Assembly: GCF_003696365.1 (NCBI RefSeq)
Contig: NZ_RFFM01000006.1
Span: 1 to 64,000 of the forward strand
DNA from: Stutzerimonas zhaodongensis
GTDB lineage: Bacteria > Pseudomonadota > Gammaproteobacteria > Pseudomonadales > Pseudomonadaceae
Length of the DNA stretch: 64,000 bases
Direction: 5' to 3'
Every line of letters begins with the position of its first letter. Within the stretch, counting starts at the first letter, position 1. Position numbers and translations under genes: made by a program. This document shows, piece by piece, positions 30,677-41,124 of this stretch. The notes below the pieces were generated by a model. It saw nothing but the letters and a program-made list of their open reading frames with translations. It was not told where the DNA came from and searched no databases.

Positions 30677-30831
30677 GCCGTTCAGCGAAACATGCCGGAT
30701 ACGGCTGGCCCAGCCTTGATCACAGCTACGGCATAGTCCATTCGTCCGCCGGGTCATTCGAATATGACTAACCCGAAGCGTGGCCTGAATGAAGCCGCGA
30801 CCGGCGGGGCGCCGGTCCCGGTTCGCTCCCG

Positions 30832-32610
30832 TCAGCTCGCTTGTGCGTTATCGCCGACCCAGCCGAGCAGCGCGTCGGCTTCCATCGGGCGGGCGATGTG
30901 ATAGCCCTGCCCGTCATCACAACCCCACTCGGCCACGAGATCGCACACCGCTTGGGTTTCGATGCCCTCGGCCACAACTCGTAGTTCGAGGCGCTTCGCC
31001 AGGTCGATGATGGTCCGCACCAGGCGTCGATCCTTTTCATCGTCGCTCAGGTTGCGGATGAAGGACTGGTCCAGTTTGACCGTCGTGGCTGGCAGGTCGC
31101 GCAAATAGGTCCAGTTGCTGTAGCCCGTCCCGAAGTCATCGATCGCCACCTCCATGCCCAATGAGCGAAACCTCTGCAGCTGTCGACTTACTTCCTCAGG
31201 GTTCACCATCAGCGCGCTTTCGGTGAATTCCACTTCCAGATTTCGCGGGTCCAGTTGGTAACGGGCCAGCACCGCCGTGACGTGATCGGCAAACGCGGGG
31301 CCATCGAGATCGGATGCCGATACATTTATCGCAACCTTGAACGTCGCTCCATGCCGCTGCCACGCTGCCGACTGTTCGATCGCCCGTTCGGCCACCCAGA
31401 AGCTCAGCTCGCGGATCAGTGCGGTCTTTTCCGCCAGCGGGATGAATTCTGCAGGCCCGACCGGGCCGAGGGTCGGATGCGTCCAGCGCAACAGCGCTTC
31501 GACCGAGGTGCAACAGCCGCTCGCCAGGCTGATGCGCGGCTGATAGACAAGCCTCAGCTGGCCACCCGCATGCAGGGCTTGAGAGAGCCCGCTGAGCAAT
31601 GTAAACGAGCGTTGCTGAGCGGCATCCAGCTGCGGCTCGTAGGCCGACCAACCAGTGCCGCATTCGCGTGCGTCATCGGCCGAGCTGATCGCCAGCCGCA
31701 GCCAATCCTGCTCGAGTACGCCTGTCTGTAGCGGCAGCACCCCCACACCAATCCGGGTTTTGACGGGGATGCCGTTGCACTGAATGGACGGCTCGAACGC
31801 GGCGATGATCTGGTCATACAAGGACGTCGGAGCTCCGTCCGGCCCTTCGGCAGTGAGAAAGGCAAATCGCGTTGGGCTGATGCGATACAGGCAGCTGCCT
31901 TCGGGAAGTTGCGCCTGCAGCCGCTCTTTCATGCTATGCATCAAGGCTTGAGAGAATTCGTAGCCCAATACCCGGACGATGTCGTTCAGGCGCGTCGGGG
32001 CGATCACGTCTGCCACCACCAGCACCATGCGCTGCTCGTCGTCGGCCGTGGCCTGAGCCACGTCGCCCTCCAGCCGTGCTCGATTGAACAGCCCGGTGGG
32101 TTGGTCGATGAAATTGGCCCGGCGCAACGACAGGATGCGAGCCATCGTCAACTTCGCCAGATGCCCCAGCATCGACAGTTCATGTGAACTCAAGGCGCCG
32201 CGTGGTTTGGTGTCGATCACGCAAAGGCTGCCCAGGCCCAGCCCCTCCGGGGTAACCAGGGGTACACCTGCATAGAATCGAATGCCCGGCTGGCCTGTCA
32301 CCAACGGGTTGTCGCTGAAGCGGGGGTCCTGCGTCGCATCGAGTACCTGAAACGGCTCGTTAGCGAGGATCGCGTAGGCGCAGAACGAGTCCCGGCGCGG
32401 TGTCTCCTGCGCAGTGAGCCCCACCCTGGCGCTGAACCATTGCCGCTGCTCGTCGACGATCGAGATCAGCGCGATCGGCGCGTTGAAATACTCGGCCGTC
32501 ATGGCGACGATCTGCTCGAACACGTCGTCAGGCGTCGAGTCCAGTCGACACAGCTGTGTCACCTGCAACTGACGCTGCGCTTCATTTATCGGGGTGGGGG
32601 CACCAGCCAT
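30832..32610 (-). CDS. GAF-GGDEF(degenerate)-EAL c-di-GMP phosphodiesterase
   Basis: A 592-aa cytoplasmic signalling protein. An N-terminal GAF domain (about residues 25-165) is followed by a GGDEF-like domain whose active site is lost (SPTRFAFL stands where GGDEF should be). The C-terminal EAL domain (about residues 345-585) keeps the key residues: EALLRW, NVSASDL, FTESAL, IDDFGTGYS, KLDQSF, AEGIET. It should hydrolyse c-di-GMP, with GAF and degenerate GGDEF as sensory/GTP-binding parts. A GC-rich 7-bp hairpin (30799-30817) follows the stop but has no T-run. Confidence 0.88.
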   Translation of the reverse strand: MAGAPTPINEAQRQLQVTQLCRLDSTPDDVFEQIVAMTAEYFNAPIALISIVDEQRQWFSARVGLTAQETPRRDSFCAYAILANEPFQVLDATQDPRFSDNPLVTGQPGIRFYAGVPLVTPEGLGLGSLCVIDTKPRGALSSHELSMLGHLAKLTMARILSLRRANFIDQPTGLFNRARLEGDVAQATADDEQRMVLVVADVIAPTRLNDIVRVLGYEFSQALMHSMKERLQAQLPEGSCLYRISPTRFAFLTAEGPDGAPTSLYDQIIAAFEPSIQCNGIPVKTRIGVGVLPLQTGVLEQDWLRLAISSADDARECGTGWSAYEPQLDAAQQRSFTLLSGLSQALHAGGQLRLVYQPRISLASGCCTSVEALLRWTHPTLGPVGPAEFIPLAEKTALIRELSFWVAERAIEQSAAWQRHGATFKVAINVSASDLDGPAFADHVTAVLARYQLDPRNLEVEFTESALMVNPEEVSRQLQRFRSLGMEVAIDDFGTGYSNWTYLRDLPATTVKLDQSFIRNLSDDEKDRRLVRTIIDLAKRLELRVVAEGIETQAVCDLVAEWGCDDGQGYHIARPMEADALLGWVGDNAQAS

Positions 32611-33054
32611 AGGATCTACTGCCTGGAAACGAGTTGGCCGGCCATCCGGACAAGTGACGGGCGCGGCAAATGCAATGGATTCGAATCAAGACGCACTGAT
32701 TGCGTCATTTCACGTATCGGCCGGCCCGCTTGTTCCTTGATGGGCGGCTCAACAAAGGATCATGTGGCGCAAAGATGTCCAACAGGCGATCCAGCCACTC
32801 CAGGCACTGAATTTCCGACCAACCGTCTGGCTGGGTCAATTACCGCCTTGTCCAGATTGCCGAATGGCAGTCGCAGTATGCGGCGATTGAACAATCGTGC
32901 CGGCACCCCAGCCTAATGGCTGGAACCCAAGGGTCAGCCCTGATCCGATAGCGCCGAGCCGGCGCGCGGGTTGGCATCGCGACCGCCGAGCACTACCGTG
33001 TGGCAACGACCCCTGAACGAAACGCGCCAATCTGGCATTGCAAAGGAGTAATTC
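32611..33054. other. Intergenic region between divergent EAL-protein and quinone oxidoreductase genes
   Basis: 444 bp with no ORF I can support on either strand. It must carry both promoters. I see no convincing hairpin or operator; only the AAAGGAGT ribosome site at the right end is clear. Confidence 0.5.
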
Positions 33055-34053
33055 ATGACTGTGGAAACCATGCGCCATGTCGATCACCGTCCTGGTGGCG
33101 AAGCCGACTGTCTGCGGCTGGCCGAAGGTCCGGTGCCTGAGCCGGGCCCGCGCGACGTGCTGGTTCGCGTCGCCTACGCCGGGATCAATCGGCCGGACGT
33201 ATTCCAGCGCTCGGGCAGCTACCCGCCGCCACCGGACGCCTCGCCATTGCTTGGTCTGGAAATCGCCGGAGAGATCGTTGCCCTGGGGGCCGAAGTCAGC
33301 GGTTGGAAAGTTGGCGACAAGGTCTGCGCCCTGACTCCTGGCGGCGGCTACGCCGAATATTGCGTTGCGCCGGCTGAACATTGCTTGCCGGTACCAACCG
33401 GGTTCTCCCTGCTCGAGGCGGCTGCCCTGCCCGAAACCTACTTCACCGTCTGGAGCAACGTCTTTGATCGTGGCCGTTTGCAGCCCGGCGAATCCTTCCT
33501 CGTCCACGGCGGCTCCAGCGGTATCGGGCTGACGGCGATCCAGCTCGCCAAACAGTTCGGTGCGAAGGTCTTCACCACCGTTGGCAATGGTGAGAAAGCC
33601 GAGGCCTGCCAGCGTGCCGGGGCGGATCGGGTGATCAACTATCACGAAGAGGATTTCGTCGAAGTGATCAAACAAGCCACCGACGGCAATGGCGTGGACG
33701 TCATCCTCGACATGGTGGGCGGCGACTACATCGCGCGCAATCTGAAGTCCCTCGCCATCGAAGGGCGGGTGGTACAGATCGCCTTCCTGAAAGGCAGCAA
33801 GGTCGAACTGGATACCTCGGCGATCATGCGTAAACGCCTCACCTTTACCGGCTCGACCCTGCGCCCCCGCAGCCGCGAGGACAAGGCAGGTATCGCCGAT
33901 GCGTTGAAGGCGAAGGTCTGGCCGCTGCTGGAACAAGGCCTGTGTCACCCGGTGATCCACGCTACCTTTCCGCTGGCTGAGGCTGCGGATGCGCACCGGC
34001 TGATGGAAAGCAGCAAGCACATCGGCAAGATCATGCTCGAAGTCGCCCCCTGA
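33055..34053 (+). CDS. NAD(P)H quinone oxidoreductase, PIG3 family
   Basis: A 332-aa zinc-independent MDR reductase. The GroES-like N-terminal part contains GINRPDVFQRSGSYPPPP, the hallmark of the PIG3 (TP53I3-like) branch, and the Rossmann part has VHGGSSGIGLTAIQLAK. It lacks zinc-ligand cysteines. Stand-alone gene with AAAGGAG before the ATG. Distinct from qor at 19.8 kb. Confidence 0.88.
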   Translation: MTVETMRHVDHRPGGEADCLRLAEGPVPEPGPRDVLVRVAYAGINRPDVFQRSGSYPPPPDASPLLGLEIAGEIVALGAEVSGWKVGDKVCALTPGGGYAEYCVAPAEHCLPVPTGFSLLEAAALPETYFTVWSNVFDRGRLQPGESFLVHGGSSGIGLTAIQLAKQFGAKVFTTVGNGEKAEACQRAGADRVINYHEEDFVEVIKQATDGNGVDVILDMVGGDYIARNLKSLAIEGRVVQIAFLKGSKVELDTSAIMRKRLTFTGSTLRPRSREDKAGIADALKAKVWPLLEQGLCHPVIHATFPLAEAADAHRLMESSKHIGKIMLEVAP

Positions 34054-34059
34054 TCAGGG

Positions 34060-34097
34060 CAGCCAGCCCTGGAGCATTACTCTGCCGGGGCTGGCTG
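34060..34097. terminator. Hairpin after the PIG3-type gene
   Basis: A 10-bp perfect inverted repeat CAGCCAGCCC (34060-34069) / GGGCTGGCTG (34088-34097), 7 bp after the stop, with an 18-nt loop and no T-run. Possible terminator or mRNA 3' stabiliser. The rest of the gap to 34390 shows nothing I recognise. Confidence 0.35.
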
Positions 34098-34390
34098 GCG
34101 TTAACGCGCCAGTCACGGCGGTGAATGTTACCGCCCTGCCCTCGGCACCGGGATCAAACCGCTCGTACAGCCCGGACGGACAGGATCAACCGCTGGTCAA
34201 GGGCGCCGAGTTCTGACTGGGGTGAAGCGCCGTAGTTGCATTATGCTTCCATGGCATGAACCCTTGAGCTGCCTCGCTTTCCAACCGCACAGCGGTCGTA
34301 CACTGAGATGAGCGCGCGAAAGTGCCTGGATAGGCGCGTTCCACATTCCCATGCTGCCGCAACGCTGGCTTCAATACAGATCACCTGACC

Positions 34391-36457
34391 ATGTCCGATT
34401 CGAGCATCAACCAGCCCGCCTTTCTTCTAGGCGGAGGTGAAATGGGCGCGCTGATGCGGGCACAGGATTGGGCGGCCACGCCCTTCGGTCCCGTAGATGG
34501 CTGGCCGCAATCCCTGCGCTCGATGGTCGGCGCCTGCCTGAACTCGCCATTGCTGGGTACGCTGCTCTGGGGCCCGGAACTTCGGATGCTCTATAACGAT
34601 GCCTATGTTCCGTCCTTGGCCGACCGTCATCCGGCTGCGCTGGGCCGCCCGGTGGCGGAAGTCTGGGGTGAGGCCTGGGACATGGTCGCGGCGCCTTTCC
34701 ATCATGCGATGCGCACCGGCGAAGGCTTCGCTCAGGACCGGGTCGAGCTGCCCATGGTGCGTAACGGTCAACCGGAAATCACCTATTGGAACATCAGCGC
34801 CACGCCAATCTACGGCGAGGACGGCAGCATCGTCGGCTTGCTCAACCAGGGCATCGAAATCACCGGCCAGGTCATTGCCGAGCGCCAACGCGAGGCGGCC
34901 AAGCAGCAGTTGCGTGAGATGAACAAGCACCTTGCACATGAGGTCGTCATCCGCACGGAACAGCGCAACCTGATGTGGGACACCTCCCTCGACCTGATGA
35001 TCGTGATCGACTTCAACGGCGTAATCCAGCGGGTCAACCCGGCCTGGACGACGCTGCTCGGGTATGAGCCTGACGAGTTGATAGGCCATCACGTCAACGA
35101 GTTCATCGCCCAAGAGGACCACCAGGATACGGTCAATGCCTACCTTTCCACCGCCGTCGGCAACCCTGTGCGTATCGTCAATCGCTACCGTCACAAGAAC
35201 GGATTGCTGCACTCGATTTCCTGGGTAGCCGCACCAGCCGGGGATATGACTTATGCCACCGGCCGCGACATCACGAAGGACATCGCGCGCCAGGCCCAAC
35301 TCGAGTCGACCCATGAACAGCTGCGTCAGGCGCAGAAGATGGAAGCGGTCGGCCAGCTTACCGGTGGCCTGGCCCACGACTTCAATAACCTGCTCGCGGG
35401 CATCTCCGTCAGCCTGGAAATGATCGATCACCGTATCTCCCAAGGCCGACTGGACGATATTTCCAAGTACCTGACCGTTGCCCATGGCGCTACCAAGCGT
35501 GCCGCCGCCCTGACTCACCGGCTGCTGGCTTTTTCCCGCCGTCAGACGCTGGCGCCGAAGCCCACGGACGCAGCGGCATTGGTCAATGACATGCTCGACA
35601 TGATCCGCCGCACCGTGGGCCCGAACATAACCGTGGATAGCGTCCCTGCGCCGGATTTGTGGCCCGCGCTGGTCGATCCTTCGCAGCTTGAGAACGCCCT
35701 GCTCAACCTGTGCCTCAATGCCCGTGATGCGCTGGTGGACAGCGGTTGTATCGTCATCGAGATGAGCAATCGAGTGATCGACGCCGAGGTCGCCCGGCAG
35801 CAGGACATTCCCGAAGGGCAATACCTGGTAATGCACGTAACCGACAATGGCACCGGCATGTCGCCCGAGGTGCTGTCCAAGGTCTTCGAGCCGTTCTTCA
35901 CCACCAAGCCGATCGGCGAAGGCACCGGCCTCGGTCTTTCGATGATCTATGGCTTCGCGCAGCAATCTGGTGGGCAGGTGCGAATCACCTCGGCGCTAGG
36001 CGCCGGCACCACGGTCAGCCTGTACCTGCCGCGCTATCAGGGTGCCGCTGAGGTAGAAACCAGTATCGCCGCACAGGCGCCCGCCGCCGCCGGCACAGGC
36101 AGTGGCACCGTGTTGGTGGTGGAGGATGAGCCCGCCATCCGGTTGCTGGTCGCCGATCTACTGCAGGATTTAGGCTATCGCACCCTTGAGGCCGAGAATG
36201 GCGCCGCTGGCCTGCAAATACTGCAATCCAATGTCGGCATCGACCTGCTGATTTCTGACGTCGGCCTGCCCGGTGGCATGAACGGCATGCAACTGGCCAA
36301 TGCCGGGCGCCTCAATCGGCCCGAACTGCGGGTGCTGTTCATCACCGGTTATGCCGCAGATGCCCTGCCCATCAGCCTCGAGCCCGGCATGTCCGTGCTC
36401 ACCAAGCCCTTCGCCGTAGCCAGTATTGCCGACCGCATCCGTGCGTTGATCGGCTGA
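34391..36457 (+). CDS. Hybrid sensor histidine kinase/response regulator (PAS-PAS-HK-REC)
   Basis: A 688-aa cytoplasmic hybrid kinase with no membrane segment. An N-terminal PAS-like region (about residues 40-160) and a second PAS domain (about 195-300) precede HisKA with phospho-accepting His329 in GLAHDFNN. The ATPase boxes are NARDA, DNGTGM and GTGLGLSM. The C-terminal REC domain (about 575-688) has phospho-acceptor Asp623 in [11 protein letters not shown]. No output domain, so the phosphate probably passes to a separate protein. Closely similar in layout to the kinase at 36,959. Confidence 0.9.
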   Translation: MSDSSINQPAFLLGGGEMGALMRAQDWAATPFGPVDGWPQSLRSMVGACLNSPLLGTLLWGPELRMLYNDAYVPSLADRHPAALGRPVAEVWGEAWDMVAAPFHHAMRTGEGFAQDRVELPMVRNGQPEITYWNISATPIYGEDGSIVGLLNQGIEITGQVIAERQREAAKQQLREMNKHLAHEVVIRTEQRNLMWDTSLDLMIVIDFNGVIQRVNPAWTTLLGYEPDELIGHHVNEFIAQEDHQDTVNAYLSTAVGNPVRIVNRYRHKNGLLHSISWVAAPAGDMTYATGRDITKDIARQAQLESTHEQLRQAQKMEAVGQLTGGLAHDFNNLLAGISVSLEMIDHRISQGRLDDISKYLTVAHGATKRAAALTHRLLAFSRRQTLAPKPTDAAALVNDMLDMIRRTVGPNITVDSVPAPDLWPALVDPSQLENALLNLCLNARDALVDSGCIVIEMSNRVIDAEVARQQDIPEGQYLVMHVTDNGTGMSPEVLSKVFEPFFTTKPIGEGTGLGLSMIYGFAQQSGGQVRITSALGAGTTVSLYLPRYQGAAEVETSIAAQAPAAAGTGSGTVLVVEDEPAIRLLVADLLQDLGYRTLEAENGAAGLQILQSNVGIDLLISDVGLPGGMNGMQLANAGRLNRPELRVLFITGYAADALPISLEPGMSVLTKPFAVASIADRIRALIG

Positions 36458-36639
36458 TCTGCCCCAAAGCCGCCGACATGGCGGCGAATTCCAGCGTTTT
36501 AGTGGCACTCGTCGGCCTCCCGTCCAGAAGCTGGAACCATCGTGCGCTTCCCTGCCTCTGCTCTATACAGGGTGCGAATTGCATCGAACCGCGCTGAGGC
36601 GGCGCCCCAGAAGCCTCGGCACACGATGAGGGCAACGAC

Positions 36640-36837
36640 ATGAGCGACGAACAACGTATTCGCGACAGGGCTTACGAAATATGGGAAGCCAACGGCCGAC
36701 CTGAAGGCCAGGACAGCGAGCATTGGGCGCAAGCGCGTGACGAGATGGAGCCTTTCTACAAGGAAGGCGACGCCACCGCCGGCAGCGTGGAGAGCAGCGT
36801 CTCCATCCCCATGCCGAAGTCGGACCGGGCTGACTGA
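36640..36837 (+). CDS. DUF2934 small protein
   Basis: A 65-aa protein with the DUF2934 signature near the N-terminus (RIRDRAYEIWEANGRPEG, then HW). Such proteins are common in soil proteobacteria and of unknown function. GAGGG lies before the ATG. It lies between the two hybrid kinases, 119 bp before the second one's preferred start. Confidence 0.8.
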   Translation: MSDEQRIRDRAYEIWEANGRPEGQDSEHWAQARDEMEPFYKEGDATAGSVESSVSIPMPKSDRAD

Positions 36838-36958
36838 AATGGCCTCGACCGGCGCAGCGCCAACAGTGCCTGCTCCCCGGTCAACGGATCCACCGGCTTA
36901 CCCCGCGTTCGAGCGGCGTTCGTGCCCATCCAATCACAGGTCCCCTTTCGTACCGATT

Positions 36959-39004
36959 ATGCAAACACCCGACTACCAGGCCATCTTTGAGGCTGTGCCC
37001 AACTTGCATTTGATCCTGGCACCGGATCAGGGTTTCACCATCCTCGCCGCCAGCAACGCGCAACTGCGCGCGACCCACACAAGTCGGGAGCAAAGTATCG
37101 GCCGGCCAGTTTTCGAGGTGTTCTGCAAGAATCCTGATGAGCCGGAAGAGTTCGGGACCAGCGTGCTGCGCGCTTCGCTGGAGCGCGTCCTGCGTACCCG
37201 TGCGCCTGATCGGATGGCAATTACCAAGTACGACATCCGGCGGCCGGAAGCCGAGGGCGGCGGGTTCGAGGTGCGCTACTGGAGCCCTTTGAACGTGCCG
37301 GTGCTCGACGGTAATGGTGAAGTTCGTTACATCATCCATCAGGTCGAAGACGTCACGGCCGGAGTCCTCCAGCGCGACGCCGGCTCGCTCAACCACCCGG
37401 ACGAGCGCTTTCGCGCCGCCCTGCTGGCTTCCGGCACCGGCACCTTCAACTGGACCCTGAGTGACGGCAGCCTCTACTTCGACAGTGCCCTCGAACAGAT
37501 TTTTGGCCTGACGCTGGGGCAGAAAGTCACCAGCCTCGACGACTTCGTTCGACACGTAAACCCAGAAGATGCCGAACAGGTCCGCCTGGCCTTCGAGCAT
37601 TACGCCCATGGCGAAGATTTCACCGTTGAATTTCGTATTGCCCGCGCCGGTACTGACAAATGGCTCGCATGCAAGGCCAAGGCATTTCGCGATGCCGACG
37701 GCAAGCTCTCCTACGTCGCCGGCGCCTGCACTGACATCAGCGCGCGCAAGCGCGCCGAGCATGCCTTGCGCGTCAGCGAAATTCGCCTGCGCCAGCTCAA
37801 CGAACACCTCGAAGCCCGTGTGGCGGCCGAGGTCGCCGAGCGCACCCGGACCGAAGAAGCGCTGCGCCAGGCACAGAAGATGGAAGCCGTCGGCCAACTC
37901 ACCGGCGGCATCGCCCACGATTTCAACAACCTGCTGACCGGCATCATCGGCAGCCTCGACCTCATGCAGCGGCGCCATCGACGCGGCGATACGGGCGATG
38001 TCGAGCGCTATATATGCGCGGCCGTCACCTCTGCCCAGCGTGCAGCAGCACTGACCCAACGGCTGCTGGCCTTTTCGCGGCGCCAGGCCCTCGACCTGAA
38101 GCCCGTAGACGTCAATCGTCTGGTGGCATCCCTTGAAGACCTGCTGCACCGCACCACGGGTGAAAACATCAAGCTCGTCACCTCGCTCAGCGGTGGCCTG
38201 CAACCGGCCTGCATGGACGTCAACCAGCTCGAAAGCGCCTTGATCAACCTCGTCATCAACGCCCGTGACGCCATGCCTCACGGCGGGCAGATCCACCTGT
38301 CCACCAGCAGCTACTACCACGGCGTCGTGCCCGACCCGAAGAAACGCGGCCTGACCGAGGGCGAGTACATACTCTTGCGCGTCACCGACACCGGTACCGG
38401 CATGCCGCCCGAAGTGATCGAACGGGCATTCGAACCCTTTTTCACCACCAAACCCATCGGCCAGGGCACCGGCCTTGGGCTGTCCATGGTTTATGGCTAC
38501 ATCAAGCAGGCCAAAGGCTATATCCAGATTGAATCCGTTCCCGGCGCCGGGACCAGCGTCTGCCTGTACCTACCCGTTCACAAAGGCGAAACCACGCCGG
38601 TGGAGGTCGAGCCAGAACGCGCGCCCCAGGGCATGGGCGAAACCATCCTCGTGGTCGAAGACGAATCAGTGGTGCGCTCGCTGGTAGTCGAAGTGCTCAA
38701 CGACCTTGGCTACCAGACGCTCGAAGCCGGGGAAGCCACCGAAGCCCTGACCATCACCGAGAGCAATCAGCGCATCGACCTCATGGTTTCCGATGTCGGC
38801 CTGCCCGGCATGAACGGCCGCCAACTCGCCGAGATCGTCCGCCAGCAACGCCCCGGCCTAAAGGTACTGTTCGCCACCGGCTACGCCGAAAGCTTCATCG
38901 CCAACGACTTCCTCGGCCCGGACATGGGCGTGATTACCAAGCCGTTCGCCATCGACGCCTTCGCCACCAAGGTCGGCGAAATGCTTGGCCCGCAGGACGA
39001 GTGA
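36959..39004 (+). CDS. Hybrid sensor histidine kinase/response regulator (PAS-PAS-HK-REC), second copy
   Basis: A 681-aa cytoplasmic hybrid kinase. PAS domain 1 (about residues 5-135), PAS domain 2 with PAC (about 150-265), a short coiled coil, HisKA with His320 in GIAHDFNN, ATPase boxes NARDA, DTGTGM and GTGLGLSM, and REC with Asp612 in [10 protein letters not shown]. It shares the H-box and kinase core almost word for word with the 34,391 gene, suggesting duplication. ATG 36959 is preferred; ATG 36839, one base after the DUF2934 stop, would add a 40-residue Pro-rich extension. Confidence 0.9.
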   Translation: MQTPDYQAIFEAVPNLHLILAPDQGFTILAASNAQLRATHTSREQSIGRPVFEVFCKNPDEPEEFGTSVLRASLERVLRTRAPDRMAITKYDIRRPEAEGGGFEVRYWSPLNVPVLDGNGEVRYIIHQVEDVTAGVLQRDAGSLNHPDERFRAALLASGTGTFNWTLSDGSLYFDSALEQIFGLTLGQKVTSLDDFVRHVNPEDAEQVRLAFEHYAHGEDFTVEFRIARAGTDKWLACKAKAFRDADGKLSYVAGACTDISARKRAEHALRVSEIRLRQLNEHLEARVAAEVAERTRTEEALRQAQKMEAVGQLTGGIAHDFNNLLTGIIGSLDLMQRRHRRGDTGDVERYICAAVTSAQRAAALTQRLLAFSRRQALDLKPVDVNRLVASLEDLLHRTTGENIKLVTSLSGGLQPACMDVNQLESALINLVINARDAMPHGGQIHLSTSSYYHGVVPDPKKRGLTEGEYILLRVTDTGTGMPPEVIERAFEPFFTTKPIGQGTGLGLSMVYGYIKQAKGYIQIESVPGAGTSVCLYLPVHKGETTPVEVEPERAPQGMGETILVVEDESVVRSLVVEVLNDLGYQTLEAGEATEALTITESNQRIDLMVSDVGLPGMNGRQLAEIVRQQRPGLKVLFATGYAESFIANDFLGPDMGVITKPFAIDAFATKVGEMLGPQDE

Positions 39005-39005
39005 A

Positions 39006-39021
39006 CGGGCCGCACGGCCCG
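39006..39021 (+). terminator. Short GC hairpin after the second hybrid kinase
   Basis: CGGGCC (39006-39011), loop GCAC, GGCCCG (39016-39021) directly after the stop; no T-run. Weak candidate terminator. Confidence 0.3.
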
Positions 39022-39242
39022 CTAAAGCTCAACCACCCTGCCCCGCGTTTCGCCCAAGCGAAACCGTACATCCGGTAGCCCTATAAAAAACGTGGATTAA
39101 GCCTTTTGCTGCTTTACCAGCGCTATTGCCGTGGGTAACGTGGCGAAGCAGCGCCTCGTGCGCACCGCATCGCACTCCCCGCCCAGGCTTGGGCTCAGCG
39201 GCATTAGCTCGGGCAGTCGCCCGAACACCATGGAAGGTACAG

Positions 39243-41105
39243 ATGGCCCGCTTTTTCCCCGTTCGGTCCCAATGCCAGTTCGATACCGCTGGCGAGCGTC
39301 GCTTTGCCGAGCGGCTGGAAAAGCTGCTTGAGGACGACTACCTCTGCTGGAGCAACGTCCCGGTCGGGCCTAAAGCCCGTTATCCCGATTTCGTCGTCCT
39401 GCACCCGCGCCGCGGCATCCTCGTGCTAGAGGTCAAGGACTGGAAGCTCGCGACCATCCAGAGCATGACCCACGGCAAGGTCACGCTGCACACCAGCAGC
39501 GGGATCAAGACCGTCGCTAATCCCATGTTGCAGGCCCGCTCCTATGTCGTTGAGGTCGACATGGTGCTAAAGAAAGACCAGCTGCTGCGCCAAGGCAAAA
39601 GCTCGCCGCGACCAGGCGAACTGATCATGCCGTGGGGCTGGGGCGTGGTGCTGACCAACATCACTCGCCGCCAGTTCGAAGAGACAGACCTGCACGACGT
39701 GCTCGACCCGCAACGCGTTATCTTTCAGGACGAGATGACCGAAAGCGCAGACCCGGAAGCCTTCCAGCAGCGCCTGTGGAATATGTTCCCCCACGTCTTC
39801 CCCTGCACCTTGACGCTGCCGCAGATCGACCGCGTGCGTTACCACCTCTACCCCGAGGTCCGCGTCAGCGCCCTGCCCGGCCAGTTCGGCTTGTTCGCCG
39901 ATAACGACGCGCCGATCCCCAGCCTCATCAAGGTCATGGACCTTCAGCAGGAACAACTCGCCCGCTCCCTTGGCGAAGGCCATCGCGTCATCCACGGTGC
40001 GGCGGGCAGCGGCAAGACGATGATCCTCGGCTACCGCTGCGAGCAACTGGCCAAGGTTTCGCCCAAGCCGATTCTGGTGCTCTGCTTCAATCGCTCGCTC
40101 GCGGGGCGCTTGCGTCAGGTGCTTGTGGAAAAGGGGCTGGGTGAAAAAGTCACCGTGCAGCACTTCCACGGCTGGTGTTCAGAGATGCTGACCACCTACA
40201 ACGTCGATAAGCCGAAATGGAGTCCGTCCGCAGCGAAATACGCGGCCGAACAGGTGGAGAAAACCATCGATGGCGTCGACCGTGGCCAGATCCCGCGCGC
40301 GCAATACTCTGCCGTGCTGATTGACGAAGGCCACGACTTCGCGCCCGAGTGGTTCAAGCTGATCGTGCAGATGGTCGACCCGGCCACCAACGCCCTGCTG
40401 GTGCTCTACGACGATGCCCAGTCCATCTACCGCGGCAAGGGCAAGAAGACCGGGCTGGACTTCAGCTTTGCCAGCGTCGGCATCCAGGCACAGGGCCGCA
40501 CTACCATCCTCAAGCTCAACTACCGCAACACGCTGGAAGTGCTCTCGGTCGCCCGCGCCTTCGCCACTGAACTGCTCTCCGGCCGTGACGCCGGCGAAGA
40601 CGGAATCCCCATCATCGTCCCCGAAAGCGCCGGCCGCCGCGGCGCCTTCCCCGAACTCATCCACTGCGAAGGCCACTGGCAGGAATGGGACTGCCTCGTC
40701 ACCCGCATCCGCGACGAACAGGCCAACGGCCGCGTCCTCAACGACATGGCGATCATCTACCGCAATAACGCCCAGGCCGAAGCCGCCGAACGCGCCCTGA
40801 CCCAAGCCGGCATCGCCTACGCTTCAGGCACCAGCTCCAAAGGCCGCGGCGAACTCTACAGCAGTGAAGACAGCGTCAAGATCGTCAGCATGCACTCCAG
40901 CAAAGGCCTTGAGTTCGGGCTGGTGCTGATACCGGGCTTAGGCGAAATGCCGAAAAAAGGGGAGGCGGAAGCGGATGAAGCGCGGTTGTTGTATGTGGCA
41001 ATGACACGAGCGATTGATCGATTGGTGATGACGTATCAAGCGCACTCGGATTTTACGAGAAGGGTGCATGAGGCGATTGGCGGGGTTAGGAAGGGATTAA
41101 ATTAG
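39243..41105 (+). CDS. NERD nuclease-like domain fused to UvrD/PcrA-type SF1 helicase
   Basis: A 620-aa protein. The N-terminal NERD domain (about residues 10-125) has the PD-(D/E)xK pattern Asp49 (YPDF) with Glu63 and Lys65 (LEVKDW). The SF1A helicase follows: Walker A GAAGSGKT with Lys258, motif II IDEGHDFAP, motif III DDAQSIYRG, motif IV LNYRN, motif V VSMHSSKGLEFG, motif VI YVAMTRA. NERD-helicases are frequent in anti-phage islands; a DNA-degrading role is inferred. ATG 39243 has AAGGT upstream. Most of the gene has host-like GC and C-ending codons, but about the last 170 bp turn AT-rich. The SIR2 gene starts 19 bp later. Confidence 0.87.
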   Translation: MARFFPVRSQCQFDTAGERRFAERLEKLLEDDYLCWSNVPVGPKARYPDFVVLHPRRGILVLEVKDWKLATIQSMTHGKVTLHTSSGIKTVANPMLQARSYVVEVDMVLKKDQLLRQGKSSPRPGELIMPWGWGVVLTNITRRQFEETDLHDVLDPQRVIFQDEMTESADPEAFQQRLWNMFPHVFPCTLTLPQIDRVRYHLYPEVRVSALPGQFGLFADNDAPIPSLIKVMDLQQEQLARSLGEGHRVIHGAAGSGKTMILGYRCEQLAKVSPKPILVLCFNRSLAGRLRQVLVEKGLGEKVTVQHFHGWCSEMLTTYNVDKPKWSPSAAKYAAEQVEKTIDGVDRGQIPRAQYSAVLIDEGHDFAPEWFKLIVQMVDPATNALLVLYDDAQSIYRGKGKKTGLDFSFASVGIQAQGRTTILKLNYRNTLEVLSVARAFATELLSGRDAGEDGIPIIVPESAGRRGAFPELIHCEGHWQEWDCLVTRIRDEQANGRVLNDMAIIYRNNAQAEAAERALTQAGIAYASGTSSKGRGELYSSEDSVKIVSMHSSKGLEFGLVLIPGLGEMPKKGEAEADEARLLYVAMTRAIDRLVMTYQAHSDFTRRVHEAIGGVRKGLN

Positions 41106-41124
41106 ATGAATAAGGGGTTGCGCA

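Noticed and set aside
34427..35965. Long antisense open frame (512 codons) opposite the first hybrid kinase, and a similar 479-codon one at 36,881-38,320
   Set aside because: High-GC genes commonly leave the opposite strand open; neither has a recognisable domain or ribosome site, and the sense frames are complete kinases.
36737..36958. N-terminal extension of the second hybrid kinase to 755 aa
   Set aside because: It overlaps the DUF2934 gene and is Pro/Arg-rich low-complexity sequence with no homology; the PAS domain starts right after ATG 36,959.
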